A stretch of 64,000 bases of DNA from Nocardiopsis sp. CNT312 (GCF_000515115.1 NZ_AZXF01000010.1:174457-238456); one strand, 5' to 3'. Positions 24,523 to 33,472 are shown, counted from the stretch's first letter. Numbers and translations are program-made. Notes: generated from the letters alone by a model not told the origin.

Positions 24523-26283
24523 TTGCACCCATGCCGCACTCCTTGCCGTCCGGGCACGGAGCACGATCCCTGTCCCTGGCCGGCGCTGCTCCACTCGCCC
24601 TACGCGCGTACCGCCGCCGGCCCCGAGACCCACCTGTGGGAGACCCTGGTCGGCAGAGCCCCCGTCCTCGTCCTGGCCCGCACCTTTACCTCCGCCGTAC
24701 GTGCCGTCGAGGGCCTGGCCGTCTTCCGGGGCGACGACCGCGTCAAGATCGTCTTCGCCCTCAGCGACAGCACCGCCTTCAACGCCGGGACACGGGATCT
24801 GCTCGAATCCCTCCAAGCGGCCCTCGTCCCCTGGAAGCTGCGCCACTGCGTCCGTCCGCGCCTGGTCCTCACCGCGTCCGAGAACGTGGACCTCACCGGT
24901 TTCACCTGCCCGGTCGCGGTCCTTCCGCACGGCATCGGATTCCAGAAACTCGTCCCCGACCACCGGACCGGCGGGCGCCGCCTGTCGGGGCTCGTCAGGG
25001 AGGAGTCCCAGAGCGCCGGCAACATCCACCTGGTGCTCTCCCACCCGGCACAGCTCGCGCAACTGCGAGAGGCGCGGGTCCCGCAGGCCCTGCTGGACCG
25101 CGCCCGCGTCGTCGGCGACCCGGCGCGCGACCGCCTCGTGGACGCCCGGCGCCTGCGTCACGGCTACCGCGCCCGGCTCGGGCTGCACCCCGGCCAGCGC
25201 CTGCTCCTGCTCACCTCCACCTGGGGGCCCGAAGGTGTCATCGGCTCCCGCCCCGACCTGCCCGGGGCCCTGCTCGGCTCCCTTCCCCACGACCTCTACC
25301 GGGTAGCGGCCGTCCTGCACCCCAACATCTGGTTCGCGCACAGCCCCTGGTCGGTACGGCACATGCTCGCCGACGCACTGGACGCCGGACTGCTGCTGAT
25401 CCCTCCGCACGCGGGCTGGGGCGCTGCCATGGTCGCCGCCGACTGCGTGGTCGGCGACCACGGCAGCGTCACCCTCTACGGTGCCTCCCTCGGCCTGCCC
25501 GTCCTCCTCGCGGCGTTCGGGGAGGAGTCGGTACCCGGCACAGCCGCGGGCGCGCTGGCCCGCAGCGCCGTCCGGCTCACCACGGAGGACCTGCGCGGCC
25601 AGGTGGAGTCGGCCATCGAAAACCACACCCCGGAGCGGCACCGCGCCGCCGCGGACCTCGCCTTCGGCCGCCCCGGGCAGGGCGGCCGCGCGCTCGCCGA
25701 ACTCCTCTACGGGTTCCTGGACCTCCTCCCCCCGGACGAGGACGGCACCGCGCGGACGCTCCCGTACCCCGTCCAGGACGGTTCCGGCACCCCGCCCCGC
25801 GCCTTCGAGGTCCACGGCCGGCTGGAGGGGCAGGGGGAGATCGCACTCGAACGCTTTCCCGCGGCCTCCCGACACACACCCGCGCCGCGCCCCGGATCCG
25901 TCCGCCACCTGTCGGTCCTCGAAACCGAGGAGCGGCACTCCCTAGCGCGCTCGGCTTCGGTGGTCTGCCGGGACACCGATGCCCACGACACCCCCGAGGC
26001 GTGGGCCGAGGAGGCCCTCGAGCTGCTACCGGGCGCCCTGATCGCCGCCTCGCCGACCGGCGACGGCACGCTCGTGGCGATCCGCGGCCGCCGTCCCCTG
26101 CTCGTTCGCACCAGCCTGCCCCTGGACCCGGTCCTGGCCTCCGGCGCGGTGTACACCCTCCTGCGCACGGTGGACCGCGCCGAGGGCACCTGGAAGCTAC
26201 ACGTGGGCAGCCCGCCGAGGGAGTGCTCGGTGGAGGCGCTGCCCGTCACCCCTCCTCGGACTCGTCCTCCAGAGTCCGTGTGA
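24523..26283 (+). CDS. GT-B-like protein of unknown role (CDP-glycerol transferase-like)
   Basis: 586-residue cytoplasmic protein. The TTG start at 24523 has AGGAG seven bases upstream; GTG 24490 is an alternative. The N-terminal half has PVLVLARTFTSAVRAVEG and VKIVFALSDSTAFNAG. The middle has QRLLLLTSTWGPEG and RVAAVLHPNIWFAHSPWSVR. ADCVVGDHGSVTLYGASLGLPVLL recalls the donor-site helix of CDP-glycerol/poly(glycerophosphate) and other GT-B transferases. No signal peptide or membrane helix. A C-terminal ~150-residue domain has RHSLARSASVVCRDTDAH and is unlike known transferases. Its 3' end overlaps the convergent STAND gene by 38 bp. Function is inferred only from fold-like motifs. Confidence 0.6.
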   Translation: MHPCRTPCRPGTEHDPCPWPALLHSPYARTAAGPETHLWETLVGRAPVLVLARTFTSAVRAVEGLAVFRGDDRVKIVFALSDSTAFNAGTRDLLESLQAALVPWKLRHCVRPRLVLTASENVDLTGFTCPVAVLPHGIGFQKLVPDHRTGGRRLSGLVREESQSAGNIHLVLSHPAQLAQLREARVPQALLDRARVVGDPARDRLVDARRLRHGYRARLGLHPGQRLLLLTSTWGPEGVIGSRPDLPGALLGSLPHDLYRVAAVLHPNIWFAHSPWSVRHMLADALDAGLLLIPPHAGWGAAMVAADCVVGDHGSVTLYGASLGLPVLLAAFGEESVPGTAAGALARSAVRLTTEDLRGQVESAIENHTPERHRAAADLAFGRPGQGGRALAELLYGFLDLLPPDEDGTARTLPYPVQDGSGTPPRAFEVHGRLEGQGEIALERFPAASRHTPAPRPGSVRHLSVLETEERHSLARSASVVCRDTDAHDTPEAWAEEALELLPGALIAASPTGDGTLVAIRGRRPLLVRTSLPLDPVLASGAVYTLLRTVDRAEGTWKLHVGSPPRECSVEALPVTPPRTRPPESV

Positions 26284-28372
26284 GCGCCCTGGCGCGCGGG
26301 CTGCCCGCGTCCAGGTAGAGGTCCCGGGCCCGCTCCAGGTGCTCGCGCCGCCCGCGGGGGTCCCCCAGCCGGCCGAGGACGTCGGCGACTTCAGCGTGCG
26401 CCTCGGCCGCGTAGTACCCGAGCCCCTGCGAGGTGAGCTCCTCCAGCGCCTCCGACAGGACGCCCGCGGCGTCCCGGTCGCGGCCGGCGTCCGCGCAGGC
26501 GCGCCCCAGCATCACCCGGGCGCGCGCCGCCATCCGGCGGTCGGGCCCCTGGGGGAGGGCGAGCAGCGCCCCCAGAGCGGCCTCGATGTCGGCGACGGCC
26601 TGCTCCGTGCGGCCCGCCGTGGCCAGGGCCCCGCCCCGGAAGAGCAGGGCGAGCGCCGCGCCGCGCTCGGACTCGGGGGCGTCACTGGCTTTGTTGTGGC
26701 CCAGGGAGCGGTCGAAGGCGGCGATCGCCCCCTCCGGGTCCTCCTGCTCCAGGTAGCGCCCGTAGAACTCCCAGACCGAGCCGCGCAGCAACTCGTCATC
26801 GACCGGCTCCACCAGTTCGAGAGCCCGCGTGATCCGGGCCCGTGCCCGCTCCCGGCCCTTCCCGTCACGGGCCAGGTCCCGCAGCGGCCGGGACACCAGG
26901 GAGGACAGGCGGGCCTCCGCGGCGGCCTCGCCCGCCATCCGCGCGGCGTCGGCACCCGTCTCGCCGGTCACCGCCCAGTCATGCACGAAACGCTGGTCGA
27001 GGTAGAGGGCCGAGGCGAGTTCGGCCAACCGCCACGTGTGCCCCCACAGACCGGCGTCGTGACTGCCCAGCACGACCGCCATGAGCGTGGCGCGCTGTCG
27101 CAGCAGCCACACCCTGGCCCGTTCGGCACTCCCGGCGAAGGGGTCCTCGGTTCCGTCGAGCAGGGCATCCAGGTCGACCACACGCAGCCGCGGCCCGCGC
27201 ACCAGGAGTTCGGCGTGTCCGAGCGCAGTCATGTAGGCGTCGAGCATCCGGCGCAGCCAGCCACCGCGCTCCTCCCCCTCCTCGTCCTCGACGCGCTCGC
27301 GGGCGTGGGCGCGGATCAGCTCGTGCCGGAACCGCAGGGCGCCGTGTCCGTCATGCGTGATCAGGTTGGCGGCGACGAGTTCGTCGACCAGCCCCTCCTC
27401 ACCGACGGCCCCGACCACCGAGCGGTCCAGATCCGGCCCCGGCCACACGCCCAGTGCCCGGTACAGTCCGGCGGCCCCGGAGGAGAGCTGGCCGTAGGCG
27501 TCCTGGAAGACCAGGGAGAGGTTGCCGCGTCCGTCACCGATGGCGCGCAGCCCGGTCCTGGCGTCCCGCACCCGGGCGGCGAGGGACCCGGCACCGCCCG
27601 GGCCCATGCGTGCGAGCTGGGCGGCGACGAGCACCAGCGCGAGCGGCAGCCCGCCGCACACCTCCAGCAGCCGCGCCACGGCCGCAGGGTCCTCCGCGGA
27701 CAGGTCGCGGTCGGCCAGCTTTCCCAGCAGTGTGCGCGCGGCCCCATCCTGGAGGGGTTCGAGGTCGCGGATCCGGGCCTGGGCGTCGATCGTCAGCTCC
27801 CCGAGATCGGGGCCGTCCCCGGAGACGAGGACGAGGCTCCCCGGTCCGCTCGGGATCAGCGCACGGACCTGGGCCGGCTCCCAGGCGCCCTCGACCACGA
27901 CGAGCAGGCGCAGGCCGCGGGTGCGTGTGCGGTACTCCCCGGGCCAGTCCCCGGGGTCGGCGGGCAGCGCCTCCTTGGCGACCCCCAGGGAACGGAGGAA
28001 CTGGGCGAGCGCGGCGGCGCTGTCCTCCTGGACTCCGCGCCCGTACTCGAAGGTGAGCTGTCCCCCAGTGAAGTGGGACTCGGTGGCGTAGGCGATCTTG
28101 CGCAGCAGGGAGCTCTTGCCGATACCCAGCGGGCCCTCCCACACGACGACCCGGGGCGGGGCGTCGGGGTCCAGGAGGCCGCGGACCCATCCGACGGCGG
28201 CCTCGTGGTTGACGAAGTCCGCCGGCGGCGACGGCACCTCCAGCGGCCGGGGAGGTCCGGCCGCAACGTGTTGGTGCAGCTCATCGATCCGCCCGGCCTG
28301 GATGACCGGACCGCGGACGCCCCCGTCGAGGGTGTTGTGGGTTCCGCCAAACCTGGGGGTCCTGCCGCTCAT
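26246..28372 (-). CDS. STAND (NB-ARC) ATPase with TPR array
   Basis: 708-residue signal-transduction NTPase of the AP-ATPase/NB-ARC type, a class used as switches in defence and regulation. ATG 28372 has AGGAG five bases upstream. Residues 11-30 carry a short motif (THNTLDGGVRGPVIQAGRID). The Walker A is VVWEGPLGIGKSSLL (77-90). The Walker B strand reads LRLLVVVEGAWEP, with Glu-Gly where an Asp pair is usual. CGGLPLALVLVAAQLA is the GLPL motif. From about residue 330, helical repeats continue to the C-terminus and include TPR-like units (AAFDRSLGHNKA, AEAHAEVADVLGRLGDPRG). No effector domain is fused; two small paralogous genes upstream on the same strand are candidate partners. Confidence 0.82.
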   Translation of the reverse strand: MSGRTPRFGGTHNTLDGGVRGPVIQAGRIDELHQHVAAGPPRPLEVPSPPADFVNHEAAVGWVRGLLDPDAPPRVVVWEGPLGIGKSSLLRKIAYATESHFTGGQLTFEYGRGVQEDSAAALAQFLRSLGVAKEALPADPGDWPGEYRTRTRGLRLLVVVEGAWEPAQVRALIPSGPGSLVLVSGDGPDLGELTIDAQARIRDLEPLQDGAARTLLGKLADRDLSAEDPAAVARLLEVCGGLPLALVLVAAQLARMGPGGAGSLAARVRDARTGLRAIGDGRGNLSLVFQDAYGQLSSGAAGLYRALGVWPGPDLDRSVVGAVGEEGLVDELVAANLITHDGHGALRFRHELIRAHARERVEDEEGEERGGWLRRMLDAYMTALGHAELLVRGPRLRVVDLDALLDGTEDPFAGSAERARVWLLRQRATLMAVVLGSHDAGLWGHTWRLAELASALYLDQRFVHDWAVTGETGADAARMAGEAAAEARLSSLVSRPLRDLARDGKGRERARARITRALELVEPVDDELLRGSVWEFYGRYLEQEDPEGAIAAFDRSLGHNKASDAPESERGAALALLFRGGALATAGRTEQAVADIEAALGALLALPQGPDRRMAARARVMLGRACADAGRDRDAAGVLSEALEELTSQGLGYYAAEAHAEVADVLGRLGDPRGRREHLERARDLYLDAGSPRARALTRTLEDESEEG

Positions 28373-28494
28373 ACGTCTCCTGGGGATGGGGGGCGGAAGA
28401 TCCGGATCGACCGCTCCCACGGTACGGGAAGGCGGCCGTCGGTGTCCGGACAGGCGGCCTATGCGGCGCACGCATGAGGGGGCGGGGCGGGCGG

Positions 28495-28890
28495 TCAGGG
28501 GCTCGGGGCCGGACGGGACCCGGCGGGCGGGGAAGGGCGGGCGTCGACGCCGCCCTCGGCAAGGACCAGGTGCCGTCGACCCGGCACGGTCTGAACGGTC
28601 TCCATGATGTGGATGAGCAGGAGCGACATCGCCGCCCGCAGGTGCGGCAGCGCGCGGCCCAGGGCCTCCTCCGCGTCGGGCTCCAAGACGCGCAGGTGAC
28701 GGCCGATCCGCTCGGGGCCGCCGTGGAGGACGAGAGGCGGGTCGAACCGCTCCGACTGCTCCTCGCCGAAGGCCCAGCCGGTGTGGATCAGGATCGAGGT
28801 GCGGTCCGGCCCCGGTGTGGCGCGGACCCCCTCGGCGGCCAGTGAGGCGATCAACTCGTCGTACAACTCCTCGTCGGTGAGGTCGTCCAT
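28495..28890 (-). CDS. Small acidic protein, paralogue 2 of a tandem pair
   Basis: 131 residues from ATG 28890, preceded by GGGGGAG. The N-terminal 25 residues (MDDLTDEELYDELIASLAAE) are identical to those of the neighbour at 28985-29326, and similarity continues through RFDPPL, GRHLR and AAMSLLLIHIMETVQT. The extra C-terminal tail is Pro/Ser/Arg-rich. There are no membrane segments, signal peptide or known catalytic motif. It lies 122 bp upstream of the STAND ATPase on the same strand. The family is not recognised; a partner or regulator of the ATPase is a guess from position. Confidence 0.65.
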   Translation of the reverse strand: MDDLTDEELYDELIASLAAEGVRATPGPDRTSILIHTGWAFGEEQSERFDPPLVLHGGPERIGRHLRVLEPDAEEALGRALPHLRAAMSLLLIHIMETVQTVPGRRHLVLAEGGVDARPSPPAGSRPAPSP

Positions 28891-28984
28891 GACTCCCCCC
28901 GTGGCCGAAGAAGCCTGCTTGAAGGCCGGTTTCCCCTGGTCTGCCCGGTAGAGCGCCCCGCCAACCCGGGGCCGTCGGCACGGA

Positions 28985-29326
28985 TCAGTTCGGCGGATCG
29001 ATGGTGAAGTGCCGGCCGGGTTTGGTCTCGACGGCCGCCATGATGTGCACGAGGAAGAGGGACATGGCCGCACCCAGCGGCGACAGCGCCTGTCCCAGTG
29101 CGTCCTGGGCCTCCGGCGCGATCGCACGCAGATGACGGCCAAGCATCTGCGGACTCACCGCGAGTTCGAGCGGCGGGTCGAAGCGTTCCGGCGCCTCGTC
29201 ACCCAGGGCCCAGTCGTTGTGGATCAGGATCGAGGCACGGTCCAGCCCCGGTGTGGCGCGGACCCCCTCGGCCGCCAGTGAGGCGATCAACTCGTCGTAC
29301 AACTCCTCATCGGTGAGGTCGTCCAT
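28985..29326 (-). CDS. Small acidic protein, paralogue 1 of a tandem pair
   Basis: 113 residues from ATG 29326, with the same GGGGGAG ribosome-binding site as its neighbour. Layout: an acidic helix MDDLTDEELYDELIASLAAE, the strand-like SILIHNDWALGDE, RFDPPLELAVSPQMLGRHLR, and a hydrophobic helix AAMSLFLVHIMAAVETKPGR. The first ~110 bp of both genes, including the upstream region, are almost identical in DNA, so the duplication is recent or under gene conversion. Function unknown. Confidence 0.65.
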   Translation of the reverse strand: MDDLTDEELYDELIASLAAEGVRATPGLDRASILIHNDWALGDEAPERFDPPLELAVSPQMLGRHLRAIAPEAQDALGQALSPLGAAMSLFLVHIMAAVETKPGRHFTIDPPN

Positions 29327-29836
29327 GACTCCCCCTGCGCCCGGTGGGGCATGTGAGTTACCCGTGCTCACTGGTGTTCCCTCTGGTCAGGGCACCTGAA
29401 CACACGCGCACGGGCCGCGGGCGATGCACGTTTCGTCTTTCTCACCCCCTCGCGGAAGGGGGCCGCAGACGAATCGGCGTGGCGTTTCCCGAAGTGCCAC
29501 CCGCGAGGCGCATAGGGGCAGTACTGTTGGTCATCAGATCCCGACGGGAGCGCTCCACGCCGGAACAGGCGGAGGACCCGTGCGGGATCGGGACCGGCGC
29601 GGTGGCCTCGCCGCCGTCCCGGCCCACACGAACCACTCCCGGAAAACCGGTGCGCCGCCGTGAGCGCCGCGCACCGGGGGAACGCCCTCGAGCGGTGAAG
29701 CAGGGGTGCCGCTCGATGGATTCCCAGGAACCGGGGGCCGGACGGCATGGGGGTACGTCCGGCCCCCGGAATCACTCCTGGCGATCGAATGGACACATGG
29801 AGTCGTGCCGGGGGCCCGAGGGCCCTGCCCCCTCGG
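29327..29836. other. 510-bp intergenic stretch
   Basis: Upstream region of the small tandem genes and downstream region of the channel gene. It contains the terminator hairpin at 29731-29769. Short plus-strand frames here have no recognisable motif or ribosome-binding site. Confidence 0.5.
29731..29769. terminator. Hairpin downstream of the ion-channel gene
   Basis: Perfect 13-bp stem CCGGGGGCCGGAC / GTCCGGCCCCCGG (29731-29743, 29757-29769). Confidence 0.6.
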
Positions 29837-30688
29837 TCAGCGCCCCGGCTCGGCGGCCCCCTCCGACACGACCGGCCCGACGGTCGGCGGGCGGTCCCCC
29901 TCGCGCTCCCGCAGCAGGTGCTCCAGGCGCTCCACCTGCCGCCCCAGTTCGGCCATCCGCTCCATCACCTCCCGGTGCTGGACCTCCTCCAGCCGCTGGT
30001 CCTCGTCCCAGCGGTTGCGGTCGACCTCCTCCTTCATCGACGCGACGATCACACCGATCACCAGGTTCAGGACGATGAAGGCGGTCACCACGATGTAGAG
30101 GACGAAGAAGATCCAGCCGCCCGAGTGGTGGGCGGTCACGGCGTCGGCCACGTCCGGCCAGTTCTCGGTGGTCATGACCTGGAAGAGCGTGTACAGCGAC
30201 GTCCCGAGGTCTCCGAAGTATTGCGGCACGCTCGCGCCGAACAGCAGTTGGCCGAGGATCGCCGCCGTGTAGACGATGACCAGGAGGAGGGCGATGACCG
30301 TCCCCATTCCCGGGAAGGAGCGGAACAGCGCGGAGACGATCATCCGCATCTCGGGGACGGCGGTAATGATCCGCAGGATCCGCAGCACGCGCAGGACCCG
30401 GAAGACGGAGAACGGGCCGGCCACCGGGATGACGGAGACCAGGACCACGGCGAAGTCGAACCAGTTCCACGGGTCACGGAAGAAACCCCGGCGCCACGCG
30501 TAGATCTTGAGCGCCATCTCGACGACGAAGAAGACGACGAGAACGTGCTCCACCGCAAGGAGATAGGGAAGAGCAGAACCGCCATAAGTGGCCCATCCTA
30601 AAATAACCGCGTTGGCCAGGATGACCAGAAGTATCGCGGTGGAGAACCGTCGGCTCTCGACCAGCCGGGCGACCCGATCACGCCGCAA
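29837..30688 (-). CDS. Bacterial voltage-gated sodium-type channel
   Basis: One-repeat six-helix cation channel subunit (NaChBac/NavAb type) expected to form a tetramer in the membrane. It is 283 residues from TTG 30688, preceded by AAAGGGGA; an in-frame TTG at 30706 is also possible. S1-S3 span about 15-90. S4 is FRVLRVLRILRII with Arg97, 100, 103 and 106 at three-residue spacing. The pore loop has TTENW (173-177), where NaChBac/NavAb have T-L-E-S-W, so the filter Glu is kept with Thr and Asn changes. S6 is VVTAFIVLNLVIGVIVASM. The C-terminal helix RMAELGRQVERLEHLLRER fits the tetramerising coiled coil of this family. Confidence 0.88.
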   Translation of the reverse strand: MRRDRVARLVESRRFSTAILLVILANAVILGWATYGGSALPYLLAVEHVLVVFFVVEMALKIYAWRRGFFRDPWNWFDFAVVLVSVIPVAGPFSVFRVLRVLRILRIITAVPEMRMIVSALFRSFPGMGTVIALLLVIVYTAAILGQLLFGASVPQYFGDLGTSLYTLFQVMTTENWPDVADAVTAHHSGGWIFFVLYIVVTAFIVLNLVIGVIVASMKEEVDRNRWDEDQRLEEVQHREVMERMAELGRQVERLEHLLREREGDRPPTVGPVVSEGAAEPGR

Positions 30689-30963
30689 CGTCCCGTCCCC
30701 TTTCAAGCCGCCCTCGATTCGGTCGGGCGGCGACCCACTTATACCGGAATGTCGGCCAACGCGGTCACGTGCCCTATCCCACACCGGCTCAGCCGAGCAG
30801 AATGACTTTCCGGAAACCGGACCGTCGAAACCCCGTGTGAGGATGGAGCACCGGGGAGGCGGCCGACGCGGTGCGCGGAGCGACCGGCTCCGCTGGTACC
30901 TTCGCTGTCGGCCGAGGCGAGGACCCCGAACGGCCGGAGCACGCCCGCGATCGAGGAAGAGGC

Positions 30964-31515
30964 ATGGCGGAGCTGAAGTACTTCACCGGGTCGATGAACT
31001 CGGGCAAGAGCACCATGGCCCTCCAGGAGCACCACTCTCGGGGCGGCGAGGGCGTGCTGTACACGAAACAGGACCGGGCCGGAGAGGGCATCATCTCCTC
31101 ACGACTGGGCCTGGAGTCACCCGCCGTCGAGGTCGGCGACGGCCTGGACCTGTACGACGACATCGCCGAGCGCAAGGCCCGGTACGTGATCGTGGACGAG
31201 GCGCAGTTCCTCTCAGCCAAGCAGGTGGGGCAGTTGGCCGGCGTCGTCGACGGGATGCGGATCGACGTGTACTGCTACGGCATCCTGACGGACTTCCAGG
31301 GACGACTGTTCCCAGGCTCCCAGCGGCTGGTGGAACTGGCGGACCGGATCGAGGTCCTACCGGTGTACGCGCGCTGCTGGTGCGGCGACCGCGCCACCCA
31401 CAACGCCAGGGTGGTCGACGGGGTGATGGTCTACCAGGGCGAGCAGGTGCACATCGGCGGGAACGAGTCCTACACCACCCTGTGCCGACACCACTTCATG
31501 GCCGGCGTGGCCTGA
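30964..31515 (+). CDS. tdk: Thymidine kinase
   Basis: Salvage enzyme that phosphorylates thymidine to dTMP. It is 183 residues from ATG 30964 with GAGGAAGAGG just upstream. The P-loop GSMNSGKST is at 9-17, the catalytic Glu is in IVDEAQFLSAKQV, and the lasso region is YCYGILTDFQGRLFPGSQRL. The zinc site uses CWCG and the late CRHHF. It is of the short type II family. Divergent from the channel gene; no operon partner. Confidence 0.95.
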   Translation: MAELKYFTGSMNSGKSTMALQEHHSRGGEGVLYTKQDRAGEGIISSRLGLESPAVEVGDGLDLYDDIAERKARYVIVDEAQFLSAKQVGQLAGVVDGMRIDVYCYGILTDFQGRLFPGSQRLVELADRIEVLPVYARCWCGDRATHNARVVDGVMVYQGEQVHIGGNESYTTLCRHHFMAGVA

Positions 31516-31527
31516 GCCAGACCAGGT

Positions 31528-32283
31528 TCACTCAGGAACGAGCACTTGAAGACTCGTCTCAAAATAAGAAGCCACATGCCTTGCCTCACCAGAAAATCGC
31601 TCCTTAGTTATTTCACCATTGGATGCAGGAGAAAAGAAAGACATCACATAAACCGTACTCCTAGTTTTACCTACCAAGAAATAAGCATACCCCCCAGAAG
31701 GACTCTTCTCATAAAAGAAGTGCGACCTCTCACTTAAACTTCCTTCACCAGAGTCAATCACTTCACCCCTACTTGAAGAAAGTTCTTCAACGAGCTCGTC
31801 GAACCTCTCTCTGGCAAGATGATCGGGATCTAATTCCCCCGGGGAATCGATCACAGATTCATAAGAGTATGAGAATTCCCAGGGCTCGAACTGGCCAGGC
31901 GCAGATCCAGTTGGCATGATTTCCCAGACGCACCGATCCCGAACAGTGCGGTCCTCCCAATTTCCATCCAAGGCCGGATCTTCATAGTTTCCACTATAGT
32001 AATCACTATCCACTGGAGGATACGCATGCTGAACATCCTGGACGCAAAGATTCATCTCACCCGGGTCCAGATCTGGAATTGGATCACCTGTCAAAACAGC
32101 TTGCGGATGATTCGACGAACCATCGATTCCGCTAGATAGGCTAGAAAGCACCATGTTTGCTACTCCCAGCAGCACACCAAAGGTGCCGAAGGCCGCAAGT
32201 GTTCCGCAGCCGAAGACCGCACCTGCGGCCTTCCATCCGTGCAGCCCCTGCTTCTTCTGAGGCGGTTCCTTCACATCAGCCAC
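31528..32283 (-). CDS. Membrane-anchored hypothetical protein, AT-rich, last gene of a T4SS block
   Basis: 251 residues. A short cytoplasmic N-terminus (MADVKEPPQKKQG) is followed by one long hydrophobic segment (about 18-50) and an extracellular domain of about 200 residues. That domain has scattered Cys (LCVQDV, DRCVWE) and a sequence ending SGEARHVASYFETSLQVLV. Its start overlaps the end of the NlpC/P60 gene by 8 bp, so the two are translationally coupled. Codon use is strikingly AT-rich compared with every neighbour (many ATA, AGA and TTC/TAT codons), which points to recent acquisition. No family recognised. Confidence 0.7.
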   Translation of the reverse strand: MADVKEPPQKKQGLHGWKAAGAVFGCGTLAAFGTFGVLLGVANMVLSSLSSGIDGSSNHPQAVLTGDPIPDLDPGEMNLCVQDVQHAYPPVDSDYYSGNYEDPALDGNWEDRTVRDRCVWEIMPTGSAPGQFEPWEFSYSYESVIDSPGELDPDHLARERFDELVEELSSSRGEVIDSGEGSLSERSHFFYEKSPSGGYAYFLVGKTRSTVYVMSFFSPASNGEITKERFSGEARHVASYFETSLQVLVPE

Positions 32284-33469
32284 GGCTATCCAGCGCCTCC
32301 AACTGGGCGATCACATCCGGGTGCTGCAAGGGACGTGTGAACCCCACGATGTCCGAACGATTGGGGTCATCGTACTCACGGACCGCGATCGGACCACAGT
32401 TGGTGCACCAGGCCTCGACCATCAGCCCGTTGCCGACCACCATTCCCACATGGCCGGGGCTCGCTTGTCCTCGCGGCCTCGTGTCGAAGAACACCAGGTC
32501 ACCCGGCTGTTCCTCACCCATCGGAATCTCAGGGCCGAACTTCCACTGGGTCTGAGACACCCGGGGAATGGCCGCACCGATGCTCTCGTAGGCCTTGTAC
32601 ATCAGTCCTGAGCAGTCGAAGCCACTCGGGCCTGTTCCGCCCCAGACATAGGGCTTCCCACGCTGGGCCAATGCCCAGTCAACCACCGCCTGGGTCAGAT
32701 CGTCCGGCGCACGCCCGATGAGCATTCCGTCCTCGTTCAACTGGCACAGCACCGCGGTACGCACCGAGCCCGAGGTGTCGAAATCACCGTCGGCGTACTG
32801 ACCAGCCCATTCCAGTACGTCGTCCACATACCACCAAGCGTGGTTGTACCCGTAGATCGCCTGGCGCACGTCGTCCCGCAGTCCGTGCGCGATGAGGTAG
32901 TCCGCCGCCGCCGGGATCGCGTCCCCGGGATCGTAGACGTTGACGATGCCGTCACCATTGCCGTCGAGCCCGTATCCATCGTCGGGGCGGTCCCCCACCG
33001 GCTGGATGGGTTCGCCGCCCCAACTGTTTCCCGCAGCGGAACCGTCGAGAGCACCGAACTGCATCGGTCCGGCGGCACCCCAGTCATTGTGCCCTTCGGT
33101 AATCCCCGGGCCGTCCCATCGACCGTGGTGGGACTCCACCTGTCCGACCCCGGCGAGGATGTTCCAGGGGATGTCACGGTCCTTCCCGACCTCCTGGTAC
33201 AGCTCCAGATAGTTCTCCGGGATGGAGTCCATCGCGTAGCCGCTGGCGTCGGGCTGCTGGGCGTCGGCGTTGGGTCCGCAGACGAGTCCACTGGAGAGCA
33301 GGCTGCCGAGTTGTTGCGTCGAGTTCGAGACCAGGGGGACGACGACCATCGTCACCAGGATCGTCAGAGCGGCCAGGCCAGCGGCGATCATGGCGACCCA
33401 GAATCCGGACGCGCCTCTGTCCGAGAACCTCAACGAGAAAACGGGGGTGGGGGCGGGGTGTGGGTTCAA
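32276..33469 (-). CDS. Lytic transglycosylase - NlpC/P60 peptidoglycan hydrolase (TcpG-like)
   Basis: Two-domain wall hydrolase expected to open peptidoglycan for the secretion channel, as TcpG and Tn916 Orf14 do. It is 397 residues from TTG 33469, preceded by GGAGGAATAG. One membrane anchor (about 22-48) leads to an SLT/lysozyme-like domain (about 85-215) with candidate catalytic Glu112 in GQVESHHGRW, then GPMQFG and YGYNHAWWYVDDV. An NlpC/P60 domain (about 258-390) has Cys286 in FDCSGLMYKAY and the His of GHVGMVVG. It starts 3 nt after the VirB8-like gene stop and overlaps the next gene by 8 bp. Operon context supports a T4SS role. Confidence 0.88.
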   Translation of the reverse strand: MNPHPAPTPVFSLRFSDRGASGFWVAMIAAGLAALTILVTMVVVPLVSNSTQQLGSLLSSGLVCGPNADAQQPDASGYAMDSIPENYLELYQEVGKDRDIPWNILAGVGQVESHHGRWDGPGITEGHNDWGAAGPMQFGALDGSAAGNSWGGEPIQPVGDRPDDGYGLDGNGDGIVNVYDPGDAIPAAADYLIAHGLRDDVRQAIYGYNHAWWYVDDVLEWAGQYADGDFDTSGSVRTAVLCQLNEDGMLIGRAPDDLTQAVVDWALAQRGKPYVWGGTGPSGFDCSGLMYKAYESIGAAIPRVSQTQWKFGPEIPMGEEQPGDLVFFDTRPRGQASPGHVGMVVGNGLMVEAWCTNCGPIAVREYDDPNRSDIVGFTRPLQHPDVIAQLEALDSRG

Positions 33470-33472
33470 GCT

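Noticed and set aside
29424..29663. Small plus-strand frame in the gap before the channel gene
   Set aside because: No start signal, motif or codon pattern; lies in a region better explained as intergenic.
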